Shown here one piece after another: positions 9,376 through 18,988 of a stretch of 64,000 nucleotides of DNA; position 1 is the first letter of the stretch; each line of letters begins with the position of its first letter. Source of the DNA: Anaerolineaceae bacterium (GTDB lineage Bacteria; Chloroflexota; Anaerolineae; Aggregatilineales; Phototrophicaceae); NCBI GenBank assembly GCA_028818375.1, contig JAPPOB010000010.1, forward strand, positions 1,426,001 to 1,490,000, given 5' to 3'. The notes below the pieces were generated by a model. That model was not told the DNA's origin and did no database searches. It was given only the letters and a program-made list of their open reading frames with translations. The position numbers were made by a program, and so were the translations under genes.

Positions 9376-9558
9376 TCACAAGGAATTCAGGAAGTTGCAG
9401 ATGACCCCGCCAGCCGGCAGCGCCAGCAAGACAGCCAGACTCACGAGACAGCAGCGCAGTTGTTTGCCTGTGCTGACAGAACGTGAACGGCCACCAGCCA
9501 TAAACGCCCTCGGGTCGAGACCGCGCTGTTCCTTTCCCGTCGGATCGATGTGGGTCAT
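9376..9558 (-). CDS. Possible 60-residue single-pass membrane protein
   Basis: This open frame fills the 463-base gap between dnaN and metG. The N-terminus is polar, with MTHIDPTGKEQRG and RAFMAGGRSRS, followed by one clear hydrophobic segment CCLVSLAVLLALPAGGVICNF ending at the C-terminus. A polar start, basic residues and a single helix are plausible for a real tail-anchored or small membrane protein. The ATG at 9556-9558 has only a weak GGCAGG-like ribosome site. I do not recognise a family, and chance occurrence in GC-rich DNA is quite possible. The rest of the gap (9559-9690) shows nothing I can name. Confidence 0.35.
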   Translation of the reverse strand: MTHIDPTGKEQRGLDPRAFMAGGRSRSVSTGKQLRCCLVSLAVLLALPAGGVICNFLNSL

Positions 9559-9696
9559 GGCAGCCTGCCGGTTGCAAGGGTAACAGATCCAGTAGGGCGC
9601 CGCTCACGCGTCGCCGCGTCGCAGGAGGACCTGTTGTCCTGCACAAACCGCGCTCTCGCAGGCCTTTTGGCCAATTCAAATGCGGGCAACTGTCTG

Positions 9697-9705
9697 TGCT
9701 ATCAT
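9697..9705 (+). promoter_or_regulatory. metG extended -10 element
   Basis: TGCTATCAT, an extended -10 (TGn plus TATCAT at 9700-9705), lies 24 bases before the metG ATG. AAAGGAG at about 9718-9724 is a strong ribosome site 5 bases before the start. Confidence 0.55.
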
Positions 9706-9729
9706 GGCGCCGGTCTGAAAGGAGCGTCC

Positions 9730-11544
9730 ATGAGCCACCAGCCGCAGTACATCCACGTGTCCGTCGCCTGGCCCTATTCCAACGGCGACCTGCACGTGGG
9801 CCATGCCGCCGGCAACTTCCTGCCCGCCGACATCTTCGCCCGCTATCACCGCCTGCGCGGCAACCACGTGCTCATGGTCTCCGGCTCCGACACCCACGGC
9901 ACGCCCATCACCCTCGAAGCCGACGCCCGCGGCATATCGCCCGTCGAGGTCTTCGAGCACTACCATCGCCGTTTCCTGCTCACCCAGCAAAAGATGGGCA
10001 TCAGCTACGACCTCTTCACCCACACCGACACCGAAAGCCACCACCGCATCGCCCAGGACATCTTCCTGCTGCTGCGGGAGAACCAGTGCCTCTACAGCGA
10101 GACCCAGCGCCTGCTCTACAGCGAGCGCGAGGGCCGCTTCCTGCCGGACCGTTACGTCGAGGGTGAATGCTATTTCTGCGGCTACGACGGCGCCCGCGGC
10201 GACCAGTGCGACGAATGCGGCAACCTCGTCGACGCCACCCGCCTGATCAATCCGCGTAGCAAAAACGCGCCGGACGACCGCCTGGTCATCCGCGAATCGG
10301 AGCACTATTTCATCGACCTCAGCCGCTTTGCCGAACCCCTGCTGGATTACCTGGAGGGGCACGAGAGCCACTGGCGCGCCAACGTCATGCAGTTCACGCG
10401 CAACATGATCCGCCGCGGTGTGGAGGAAGGCCTGCGCGGCCGACCCATCACGCGCGATCTGGACTGGGGCGTCCCCGTCCCGCTGGACGGCTGGGACGGC
10501 AAGCGCTTCTACGTCTGGTTCGAGAATATCATCGGTTATTTCAGCGCCAGCGTCGAATGGGCGCGCAACGTCGGCCGGCCCGATGCCTGGAAACACTGGT
10601 GGTACAACCCGGACGCCAAAATCTACAACTTCCTCGGCAAGGACAACATCCCCTTTCACACCATCATCTGGCCGGCGGAACTGATGGGCATCAGCGGCCT
10701 CTATCACGACGGAAAATCGCCGCTCAACCTGCCCCACGACGTCCCCGCCAACGAGTTCATGAACATTGAGGGGCGGCAGTTTTCCACCAGCCGCAACTGG
10801 GCCATCTGGCTGCCCGACATCCTCGAACGCTACCAGGCCGACGCCATCCGTTACTACGTCGCCATGACCTTCCCGGAAACGCACGACTCGGACTTTGCCT
10901 GGGAAGGTTTCCTGGCGCGCGTCAACAACGAGCTGGTGGCCGCCTGGGGCAACCTCGTCAACCGCGCGCTCAATTTCGCCTGGCGCAATTTCGACGGCCG
11001 CGCGCCGCAGCCCGGCGCACTCGCGGACAGCGACCGCGCCATCATCGCCCGCTCGGAGGCCGGCTTTGCGGAGGTCGGCGCGCTGCTGGAGCAGGTGCGC
11101 CTGCGCGACGCGCTGCAGGCGGCGATGGAGATCGTGCGCGCCGCCAACGCCCATCTCAGCGAGCGCGAGCCCTGGATCCGCATCCGCGAGGACCGCGGGG
11201 ACGCCGCCGCCAGCGTCTACGCCACGCTGCGGGTCATCGACAACCTGAAAATCCTGCTGGCGCCCTACCTGCCCTTCAGCGCGCAGCAACTGCACGAGAT
11301 GCTGGGTTACGAGGGCCGGCTCTTCGGCGCGCTGGAGATTCGCGACGTTCAGGAAGCGACGCGTTCGCACGAGGCGCTGTGTTACGACCCGCAAGGCGCT
11401 ATCGGCCGCTGGTGCGCCAGCGACCTGCCGCCCGGCCAGAAGCTGAATGAACCCAAAGCCCTCTTCACCCGTCTGGAGCCGGAAATCGTCGAAAGCGAGC
11501 GGGCCTTCCTCGGCGCAAAACGCGAGGAACGCGAGATCAGCTGA
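9730..11544 (+). CDS. metG: Methionyl-tRNA synthetase
   Basis: A 604-residue class I synthetase that charges tRNA-Met. The HIGH-type motif is HVGH near residue 24. The zinc knuckle has four cysteines in CYFCGYDGARGDQCDECG around residues 145-162. The catalytic-loop motif is FSTSR rather than KMSKS, as in archaeal-type and several Chloroflexota and actinobacterial enzymes. There is no C-terminal tRNA-binding (Arc1p-like) domain. The start is well fixed by AAAGGAG 5 bases upstream. The 3' end overlaps the convergent nucleotidyltransferase gene by 8 bases, so antisense transcription between the two is expected. Confidence 0.95.
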   Translation: MSHQPQYIHVSVAWPYSNGDLHVGHAAGNFLPADIFARYHRLRGNHVLMVSGSDTHGTPITLEADARGISPVEVFEHYHRRFLLTQQKMGISYDLFTHTDTESHHRIAQDIFLLLRENQCLYSETQRLLYSEREGRFLPDRYVEGECYFCGYDGARGDQCDECGNLVDATRLINPRSKNAPDDRLVIRESEHYFIDLSRFAEPLLDYLEGHESHWRANVMQFTRNMIRRGVEEGLRGRPITRDLDWGVPVPLDGWDGKRFYVWFENIIGYFSASVEWARNVGRPDAWKHWWYNPDAKIYNFLGKDNIPFHTIIWPAELMGISGLYHDGKSPLNLPHDVPANEFMNIEGRQFSTSRNWAIWLPDILERYQADAIRYYVAMTFPETHDSDFAWEGFLARVNNELVAAWGNLVNRALNFAWRNFDGRAPQPGALADSDRAIIARSEAGFAEVGALLEQVRLRDALQAAMEIVRAANAHLSEREPWIRIREDRGDAAASVYATLRVIDNLKILLAPYLPFSAQQLHEMLGYEGRLFGALEIRDVQEATRSHEALCYDPQGAIGRWCASDLPPGQKLNEPKALFTRLEPEIVESERAFLGAKREEREIS

Positions 11545-12322
11545 GCGCCGCCTCAATCCGTCGCAGGGTGGCGTCCACCACCGCCTGATCGTCGGGACGT
11601 AGCTGCCCTTCCAGCAACGCCGCCGTCTCGCGGTAGAGGCGCAGACCGGCGCGTACGCGCTGCGCGGCGCCGGCCGGCGGAATCCCCAAGGCCTCGCGCA
11701 GCGCCCGGCTCCACGCGCTGTCCACGCCGACAGTCTTCTGCAACTGATGCACCTGCGTGTTTTCGGTCTCCACCAGCAAGCCCAGACCCAGAGTCGTGGC
11801 GTTAAGCAGGCCGAAAATCATGGCATGCAACCAGAACAGCCCCATCTCGTCGGCGTCCTGTTCCAGCGCGGCCAGCAGCTTGCCAACTTCCTCGGCGTTG
11901 CCGCAGAGCTCGTAGCCGGCCCGGTCGGCGGCGGCGGCGCGCAGCGAGTCCCGGGTGATGTTGCGGGCCACCCCGATCGCCTGCTCCAGCTCGCCCTGCG
12001 GGTCGTGGAGCGCGCGCATCTGGCGAAAGCCGGGCACCACCGCGATGGCCGTCTGCGGCGCGCGCATCAGGGCCGCCTCCCCGGCCAGTTCGCGGACCGA
12101 AACGCTGACCAGCCAGCCATCGAGCATACGCAGCCTGTAGGCGGCGCGCGGGTCCTCCGGCATCTGCCTTACGAAGTGCCAGAGGTCGATGTCGCTGTGG
12201 GCATTGGCGTCGCCGCGCGCGTGGCTGCCGGTCAGGCCGATGGCCAGGGTGTTGTCGTCAAGCAGTTCCCGCACCAGACGCTGCAAAAGGGTTTCGATGG
12301 ACAATATTTGGGTCCTGGCCAA
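11537..12322 (-). CDS. Nucleotidyltransferase-domain protein
   Basis: Up to 261 residues. The N-terminal half has the polymerase-beta-type nucleotidyltransferase signature GLTGSHARGDANAHSDIDL, in which GS and the DxD aspartates bind metal and nucleotide. The rest is largely helical, like the C-terminal domain of aminoglycoside or kanamycin nucleotidyltransferases. A role in modifying a small molecule or RNA is possible; the substrate is unknown. The start is uncertain: no ATG fits, TTG 12320-12322 has no ribosome site, and TTG 12302-12304 has AGGA 8 bases upstream. The gene converges on metG with an 8-base overlap. Confidence 0.7.
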   Translation of the reverse strand: MARTQILSIETLLQRLVRELLDDNTLAIGLTGSHARGDANAHSDIDLWHFVRQMPEDPRAAYRLRMLDGWLVSVSVRELAGEAALMRAPQTAIAVVPGFRQMRALHDPQGELEQAIGVARNITRDSLRAAAADRAGYELCGNAEEVGKLLAALEQDADEMGLFWLHAMIFGLLNATTLGLGLLVETENTQVHQLQKTVGVDSAWSRALREALGIPPAGAAQRVRAGLRLYRETAALLEGQLRPDDQAVVDATLRRIEAALS

Positions 12323-12403
12323 GTGACAGTCAGCAGACTTTACACCCCTTGGCGGGGAAAGGAAGGATGGGCGCCGGTTGCGCCGCCTTCACTTGGGCCC
12401 TTT

Positions 12404-12443
12404 CCCGTCCAGAAAGACGGGAGCCCTTCCCTCTGGGAGAGGG
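12404..12443. repeat. Two short hairpins in the 285-base gap upstream of the nucleotidyltransferase gene
   Basis: CCCGTC (12404-12409) pairs with GACGGG (12416-12421), and CCCTCT (12429-12434) pairs with AGAGGG (12438-12443). Neither is followed by a T-run on either strand. They may be intergenic repeat units or remnants. Apart from these and the groL terminator, nothing else is visible in 12323-12607. Confidence 0.4.
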
Positions 12444-12530
12444 GGAGAGTTTGGAATCCAGTGAGTTTCAGGCCCTCGTGCCTGGAAGCATGACTTCGTC
12501 CGACCAGCGACGGGATACGGACCCGATCCA

Positions 12531-12562
12531 AACCAAAAACCCCTCTCCGTGACGGAGAGGGG
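12531..12562 (-). terminator. Rho-independent terminator of the groSL operon
   Basis: CCCCTCTCCG (12540-12549) pairs perfectly with CGGAGAGGGG (12553-12562) around a 3-base loop. On the minus strand the stem is followed by TTTTT. It lies 46 bases beyond the groL stop codon. Confidence 0.85.
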
Positions 12563-12607
12563 CCTCGGAGTAAGAGCGCGCCCGCAGACGCGCGCCTCAA
12601 ACCCGAT

Positions 12608-14603
<1,996 letters not shown>

Positions 14604-14629
14604 GAACTCCCTCCATTGGCTGTCGCTGT

Positions 14630-14653
14630 TGGCACTCTCCACGCAGAGTGCCA
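14630..14653 (-). promoter_or_regulatory. CIRCE-like operator of groSL (HrcA binding site)
   Basis: TGGCACTCT (14630-14638) pairs with AGAGTGCCA (14645-14653). The core GCACTC...GAGTGC is that of CIRCE, the HrcA operator with consensus TTAGCACTC-N9-GAGTGCTAA. Here the cores are 8 rather than 9 bases apart and the outer TTA/TAA is TTG/CAG. It sits just downstream of the predicted transcription start, so repressor binding would block early elongation. Confidence 0.85.
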
Positions 14654-14667
14654 GTTAACCTGCGCGT

Positions 14668-14696
14668 ATCGTAGCAAATCGCGCGCACAGATTCAA
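14668..14696 (-). promoter_or_regulatory. groSL promoter (sigma-A type)
   Basis: Read on the minus strand: -35 TTGAAT (14691-14696), a 17-base spacer, then -10 TACGAT (14668-14673) preceded by TGC, giving an extended -10. Transcription would start near 14661, just before the CIRCE-like repeat. Confidence 0.75.
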
Positions 14697-14759
14697 TATG
14701 AAGGTCAGGTTTTACGGATTTCTGGCAAAGTTCTTACGAAACTGCCAGTGTCGGCGCCC

Positions 14760-15596
14760 TCACCCCACCCAGTCGCGCAGGTACAGAAAGTCGTGGCCCA
14801 GGGCGCGGTTGCTCAGCCGCGCGATGTTGGGCATGGTGCGCTTGTAGTGGTTGGCCTTGACCCGCCGCCAGACCTCCTCAACAAAAGCGCGTTCGAAGCC
14901 TTCCTCGACCACCTCGTCGACCACATAGCGTTCGTCCACCAGCAGGTAGAGCACCTGGTCGACCTCCCCGTAGGTGAAGCCCAGCTCCTCCTCGTCGGTC
15001 TGGCCTTCCCACAGGTCCGCCGAGGGCGGCTTGTCGAGGATCGACGGCGGCAGGTCCAGCGCCGCCGCCAGTTGCCGCACCTGCGCCTTGTAGAGGTCGG
15101 CGATGGGCTGCAGGGCGACGCCGCTGTCGCCGTGGATGGTGGAATATCCCAGCAGGAACTCGGTCTTGTTGCTGGTGCCCATCACCAGCCCGCCCCAGGC
15201 GACCGACTGGTCGTAGGAGATGATCATGCGCTGCCGCGCCATGATGTTCCCGCGACGCCGCCGGTCCATCTCCGGAAAGCGTTCGAAGAGCGGCAGCACC
15301 ATGGACGTGATCTCGACGGTCAGCGCGGGCAGGCCGAGGGCTTCAATCAACAGGTCGGCGTCGGCCAGGCTGCCCGGCGAGGAGTCGCGCCAGGGCATGC
15401 GAATGGCCAGAACGTTCTCCGGCCCCAGGGCGCGCGCCGCCAGGGTCGCCGACAGCGCCGAGTCAATACCGCCGGAAAGCGCGATGACGGCCCGCGGCAG
15501 ACCCGCCTTCCGCGTCTGATCGCGGATAAAGCCGCAGAGTATTTTCGTCGCCAGGTCCGTGTCGATGGAGAGCCGCGCCAGCACCCCGCCGCCCAT
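14760..15596 (-). CDS. nadE: NAD+ synthase, synthetase domain only
   Basis: 278 residues. It adenylates nicotinic acid adenine dinucleotide and amidates it to NAD+. The ATP-pyrophosphatase P-loop is [12 protein letters not shown], and the family segments [20 protein letters not shown] and [14 protein letters not shown] are present. The N-terminal glutaminase domain of the larger NadE enzymes is absent, so the enzyme needs free ammonia or a partner. The nitrilase at 18022-18891 is a candidate partner. ATG 15596 lies 5 bases after the upstream stop; longer in-frame starts would run into the upstream gene. Confidence 0.93.
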   Translation of the reverse strand: MGGGVLARLSIDTDLATKILCGFIRDQTRKAGLPRAVIALSGGIDSALSATLAARALGPENVLAIRMPWRDSSPGSLADADLLIEALGLPALTVEITSMVLPLFERFPEMDRRRRGNIMARQRMIISYDQSVAWGGLVMGTSNKTEFLLGYSTIHGDSGVALQPIADLYKAQVRQLAAALDLPPSILDKPPSADLWEGQTDEEELGFTYGEVDQVLYLLVDERYVVDEVVEEGFERAFVEEVWRRVKANHYKRTMPNIARLSNRALGHDFLYLRDWVG

Positions 15597-15601
15597 CGTG
15601 C

Positions 15602-16468
15602 TTACAAACTCCCGAAGGCCGTGACGAATTCTTCGACCAGCGCCAGGTGCTGCGACAGCGATTCGCAGCCGGCGTTCATGGTGTCCAGCGCGATGTGCGT
15701 CGCGCCCAGCTCGCGCCACTCGCCGACAAAGTCGTCCCACTGCGCGCGCTCGATTTCACCGGCGTTGAGCCAGACGTTGATGCCGAAGTCGTCGGGGTCG
15801 CGCCCTTCGTCCGCCAGATACTGGCGCAGGCGCGGCACCCGCGAGCGGCCCTCGGCCAGGTCGGAGCCGGGCAGCATGCCGTCCGCCAGGCGCGCGGCGC
15901 GGCGCAGCACCACGTCGGCGTAACCACCGATCCAGACGGGGATGGGCCGTTGCACCGGCAAGGGATTGATGCCGGTCTGGCGCAACTGGTGATACTGCCC
16001 GTCGAAGTCGACCAGCTCCTGCGTCCACAGCGCGCGCATCAGCCTGATCTGCTCCTCGGCGCGGCGGCCGCGGTCGCCGAAGTTCATGCCCATGCCCTCC
16101 AGCTCCACCTGGTTCCAGCCGATACCGATGCCCAGCTGCAAACGTCCGCTGGAAAGGATGTCGATTTCGGCGGCCTGCTTGGCGACCAGCTGCGCCTGGC
16201 GCTGCGGCAGAATCACGATGCCGGTGAAGAATTCGATGCGCTCGGTGATGGCCGCGGCCCAGGCGAAGAAAGTCAGGATTTCGTGGAAGGAATCCCTGTC
16301 GGTGTAGGGGCCGGGCCAGGTCGCCATGTCGGCCGGGCGGTGGCCCAGCACGTGGTCGAAGCAAAGCAAATAGTCGCAGCCCAGCGACTCCACGGTCTCC
16401 ACATAGTTGCGCAGCGCGGCGACGTCCGTGCCGCTCTCGGTCTGGGGAAATACGGCGCCAGTTTTCAT
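15602..16468 (-). CDS. LLM-class F420-dependent oxidoreductase (luciferase-like monooxygenase)
   Basis: A 288-residue TIM-barrel flavin-type oxidoreductase. The N-terminus [13 protein letters not shown], the segment [22 protein letters not shown], the glycine-rich [10 protein letters not shown] and the late VWIGGYAD are characteristic of the F420-dependent subgroup. The substrate is not predictable. GAGGTGA lies about 10 bases before the ATG. It is directly upstream of nadE (5 bases between the genes), so they are probably co-transcribed, which may simply reflect packing rather than shared function. Confidence 0.88.
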   Translation of the reverse strand: MKTGAVFPQTESGTDVAALRNYVETVESLGCDYLLCFDHVLGHRPADMATWPGPYTDRDSFHEILTFFAWAAAITERIEFFTGIVILPQRQAQLVAKQAAEIDILSSGRLQLGIGIGWNQVELEGMGMNFGDRGRRAEEQIRLMRALWTQELVDFDGQYHQLRQTGINPLPVQRPIPVWIGGYADVVLRRAARLADGMLPGSDLAEGRSRVPRLRQYLADEGRDPDDFGINVWLNAGEIERAQWDDFVGEWRELGATHIALDTMNAGCESLSQHLALVEEFVTAFGSL

Positions 16469-16533
16469 GTCTCTTGTCTCACCTCAATGCAGGATCAAAT
16501 CGATACTTCGCGGGCCACTCGAAAAGCACTGAC

Positions 16534-17481
16534 TCAGCCGATCGCGCTTTTCAGGCCCGAGAGATAGCCCTCTCTCATGCGCACGCTGGCCACCGCGTCC
16601 ATCACCATCATCTCTACCCCGTGAAACATGCCGGCATACACCAGCAGGTCGGTCGGCACGCCGGCGGCCATCAGGCGTTGAGCGTAGTCAATGTTCTCGT
16701 CGCGGAACAGGTCCAGGGTTCCGACGACGACCAGCGCCGGCGGCAGTCCGCCCAGGTCTTGCGCGCGCGTCGCCGCCGCATAGGGAGAGACCCGGTCCGT
16801 GCCGTACTCGTCGCCCAGGTACATCTTCCAGGCCTTGAACGACACCTCCCGGTTCCAGACCGTCGGACAGGTATCCTCGTGTCCCGAGGGGGTATCGTGG
16901 GTGTCGTCAATCATGGGATAGATCAACAACTGGTACGCGAGTTGGGGGCCGCCCTGGTCCCGGTTGTAAAGCGCCAGACCAGCCGTCAGGCCGCCGCCCG
17001 CGCTGCCGCCGCCGATGGCGACACGCCCGACATCAATGCCCAGATCGTCGGCATTGTCAACCATCCAGTTCAGGGCGGCGAAACTGTCGGCGATGCTTCC
17101 CTTGTAGGTCGATTCGGGCGCAAGACGATAGTCAACCGAGACCACCGTGCAGCCGACAACCTCGGCGAACTCGATGCAACGCGCGTCGTCGCGGGCCAGG
17201 CCCACGATGTAGCCGCCGCCATGCATCCAGAGCAGGCCCCCGCGCGGCGCGGTACCAGGCGGTTGGTAGATCACCACGGGAATGTCGCCATCCGGTCCGG
17301 GGATCATCCTTTCCTCAATGGTGACATCGGTGGGCGGGAGGCTGGCGCGCATTTCGAGGTTGCTCGCGAGAGTCATCTCGCGCGCCAGGGGAGGATCGTC
17401 GCCGATAGCAATATAGCGCTTGGGCGGGTGCTCATAAATGGCGTGGGCGACTTCCGGGTCAATTCTGTCGATGAAGGACAT
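16534..17481 (-). CDS. Alpha/beta hydrolase, hormone-sensitive-lipase-type esterase
   Basis: About 315 residues. The oxyanion-hole motif is HGGGYIVG, the nucleophile elbow GGGSAGGG contains the catalytic serine, the later DLFRDENIDYA probably supplies the aspartate, and YAGMFHG the histidine. These are hallmarks of the HSL family of carboxylesterases. The protein has no signal peptide, so it is likely cytoplasmic. Two adjacent ATGs (17490 and 17481) fit; both follow a -10-like TATGCT on the minus strand at 17533-17538, and neither has a strong ribosome site. The upstream gap to 17668 shows nothing else. Confidence 0.85.
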   Translation of the reverse strand: MSFIDRIDPEVAHAIYEHPPKRYIAIGDDPPLAREMTLASNLEMRASLPPTDVTIEERMIPGPDGDIPVVIYQPPGTAPRGGLLWMHGGGYIVGLARDDARCIEFAEVVGCTVVSVDYRLAPESTYKGSIADSFAALNWMVDNADDLGIDVGRVAIGGGSAGGGLTAGLALYNRDQGGPQLAYQLLIYPMIDDTHDTPSGHEDTCPTVWNREVSFKAWKMYLGDEYGTDRVSPYAAATRAQDLGGLPPALVVVGTLDLFRDENIDYAQRLMAAGVPTDLLVYAGMFHGVEMMVMDAVASVRMREGYLSGLKSAIG

Positions 17482-17668
17482 GGTCTGCATCCCGTACGAA
17501 AGGCCGGCAGCCACCCTGGCTACCCTGCAATCAGCATAGCGCAGCCCCCGGACTGCGACAAACACAGGACGAAGTCGGCCGGCAGAGATTCCGTCTGCTG
17601 AATGCGTGGTTTCCGGCCGGCCAACAATGCGCGCAACTCGCCAACGTGCCAGCCTGCCCCTGTTGGAT

Positions 17669-18025
17669 TTACTCCCCCATCACCCGCTGACTGAAGGCCG
17701 TGATGCGGTGGGGGTAGTCCTCCTCGACCCGCAACTCGCAGAGCAGGAAGGCCCCGCCGACCCCCGCCTGCATCAGCACCAGCGCGTGATGCTTCTCCAG
17801 CGCCAGCACCTGCATCGGCTTCAGCGGACCGTAACGCGCCTGGTCCGCCTGCAGCGCCGCCAGACGCTCAGTCGCCGGCGATTCCTGCAGCGCGGCCTCC
17901 GTATAGCCGCTGCGCATGAAGTCCTGCAGGCGCGCCTCGTCGCCGCGCTTCAGCAGGCCGCACTGCGCCACAAGGCGCATGCCGGCGTTGCTGCCCGCCA
18001 GGTTGGGGCGTTTGGCCTCGCTCAC
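17669..18025 (-). CDS. Small protein with an NTF2-like look, unknown function
   Basis: 118 residues, starting with GTG that overlaps the nitrilase stop in GTGA, so it is translationally coupled. The sequence has an N-terminal helix pair (DFMRSGYTEAALQ, ERLAALQADQARYG), then strands such as HHALVLMQAGVGGAFLLCELRVEED ending in HRITAF. This resembles the small NTF2-like or serine-hydrolase-associated domains that bind a ligand, but I cannot name a family with confidence. No signal peptide or membrane segment is seen. Confidence 0.6.
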   Translation of the reverse strand: MSEAKRPNLAGSNAGMRLVAQCGLLKRGDEARLQDFMRSGYTEAALQESPATERLAALQADQARYGPLKPMQVLALEKHHALVLMQAGVGGAFLLCELRVEEDYPHRITAFSQRVMGE

Positions 18026-18891
18026 TCGCGCTCTTTTTCCAGGATGCGCGCCAGTTCGCGCTGCACCAGATACGGCCGCTCGTCGCGCAGCAGCGGCATG
18101 TGGGCGCGGGTGCGCCGCAGCTGGTTGAGGTCGATCTCCTGCAGCAGCAGAGTTTCCTCGAAGTAGGGCGCCTGGGCCAGCAATTCGCCCTCCGGGCCCG
18201 CGATCAGCGAGCCGCCCCAGAAATTCTTGCCATCCTCGTAGCCGACGCGGTTGCACATGAGGACGTAGTTGGTGAAGGTGCTGGCGCAGGCCTGGTTCAT
18301 CAGTTCCACCCAGCGCGCCACGGTCAGGCGCCCGCCCTCGCGGCTGCCGATGCCGCGCGTGGGGCTGCTGTTGGCGAAGACCAGCAGGTCCGCGCCGTCC
18401 ATCCACAGCAGCCAGGGCGCCGAGAGATGCCAGAAGTCCTCGCAGATCAGCATGCCGACGCGGCCAAAGCGCGTCTCGAAGGCGCGCGCATGGTTCCCCT
18501 GCGCGAAGTAACGACCGTCGTCAAACAGGGTGTAGGTCGGCAGGTAGAGCTTGTGGTGCACGTGCAGACACTCGCCGCCGGACAGCCAGGCCTGGGCGAC
18601 GGTGAAGCGCTGGCGCCGGTCCACGTGCACGAAGCCGACGACCAGGTCGAGGCCGAAATCGCGGCTGGCCTGCAGCAGGGCGCGGAAGGTCGCGTCCTGC
18701 GCGTCGGCCTGCATGGCCAGCTCGGGCACCAGGTCCATCACCTGGTAGCCGGTCAGCGAAAGCTCGGGGAAGACCAGCAGGTCGACGCCCGCGTCGCGCG
18801 CCCGCTCCGCCAGCGCCAGATGCGTCTCCAGATTGTGTTGCAGATCGCCGAGTTTTGGGGCCATCTGCGCCAGGCCCACGCTGACCCGCAT
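18022..18891 (-). CDS. Nitrilase-superfamily amidase, possible glutaminase partner of NadE
   Basis: 289 residues with the complete Glu-Lys-Cys triad: E43 in FPELSLTGY, K114 in HHKLYLPTY and C150 in ICEDFWH. The segments around these (TGYQVMDLV, KLYLPTYTLFDDGRYF) resemble the glutaminase domain fused to NadE in glutamine-dependent NAD synthases. Since the nadE of this window lacks that domain and lies 2.4 kb downstream on the same strand, the protein may deliver ammonia to it; this is inference. An extended -10 is present upstream at 18959-18967. Confidence 0.85.
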   Translation of the reverse strand: MRVSVGLAQMAPKLGDLQHNLETHLALAERARDAGVDLLVFPELSLTGYQVMDLVPELAMQADAQDATFRALLQASRDFGLDLVVGFVHVDRRQRFTVAQAWLSGGECLHVHHKLYLPTYTLFDDGRYFAQGNHARAFETRFGRVGMLICEDFWHLSAPWLLWMDGADLLVFANSSPTRGIGSREGGRLTVARWVELMNQACASTFTNYVLMCNRVGYEDGKNFWGGSLIAGPEGELLAQAPYFEETLLLQEIDLNQLRRTRAHMPLLRDERPYLVQRELARILEKERE

Positions 18892-18958
18892 CGTTCACTC
18901 CCTTTTCCACCTTCCCGCCTGGGACGGGTCCCCCGGGAGGGAGACCCTCCTGGCGCGC

Positions 18959-18967
18959 ATCATACCA
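18959..18967 (-). promoter_or_regulatory. Extended -10 upstream of the nitrilase gene
   Basis: Minus strand TGGTATGAT, i.e. TGG plus TATGAT, 68 bases before the ATG. The leader between contains GC-rich inverted repeats (18917-18950) that could fold. Confidence 0.45.
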
Positions 18968-18988
18968 GAATCCCCCCTGCGAGTTGTT

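Noticed and set aside
9267..9729. Chromosome replication origin next to dnaN
   Set aside because: No DnaA-box cluster or AT-rich unwinding region was seen, and dnaA is not adjacent.
9676..11556. A 626-codon open frame on the minus strand opposite metG
   Set aside because: It is the antisense shadow of metG. The composition is low in normal signatures, with no domain, and high GC keeps such frames open.
12340..12600. A small minus-strand frame in the gap between groL and the nucleotidyltransferase gene
   Set aside because: It runs through the groL terminator and two other hairpins. No ribosome site or family resemblance.
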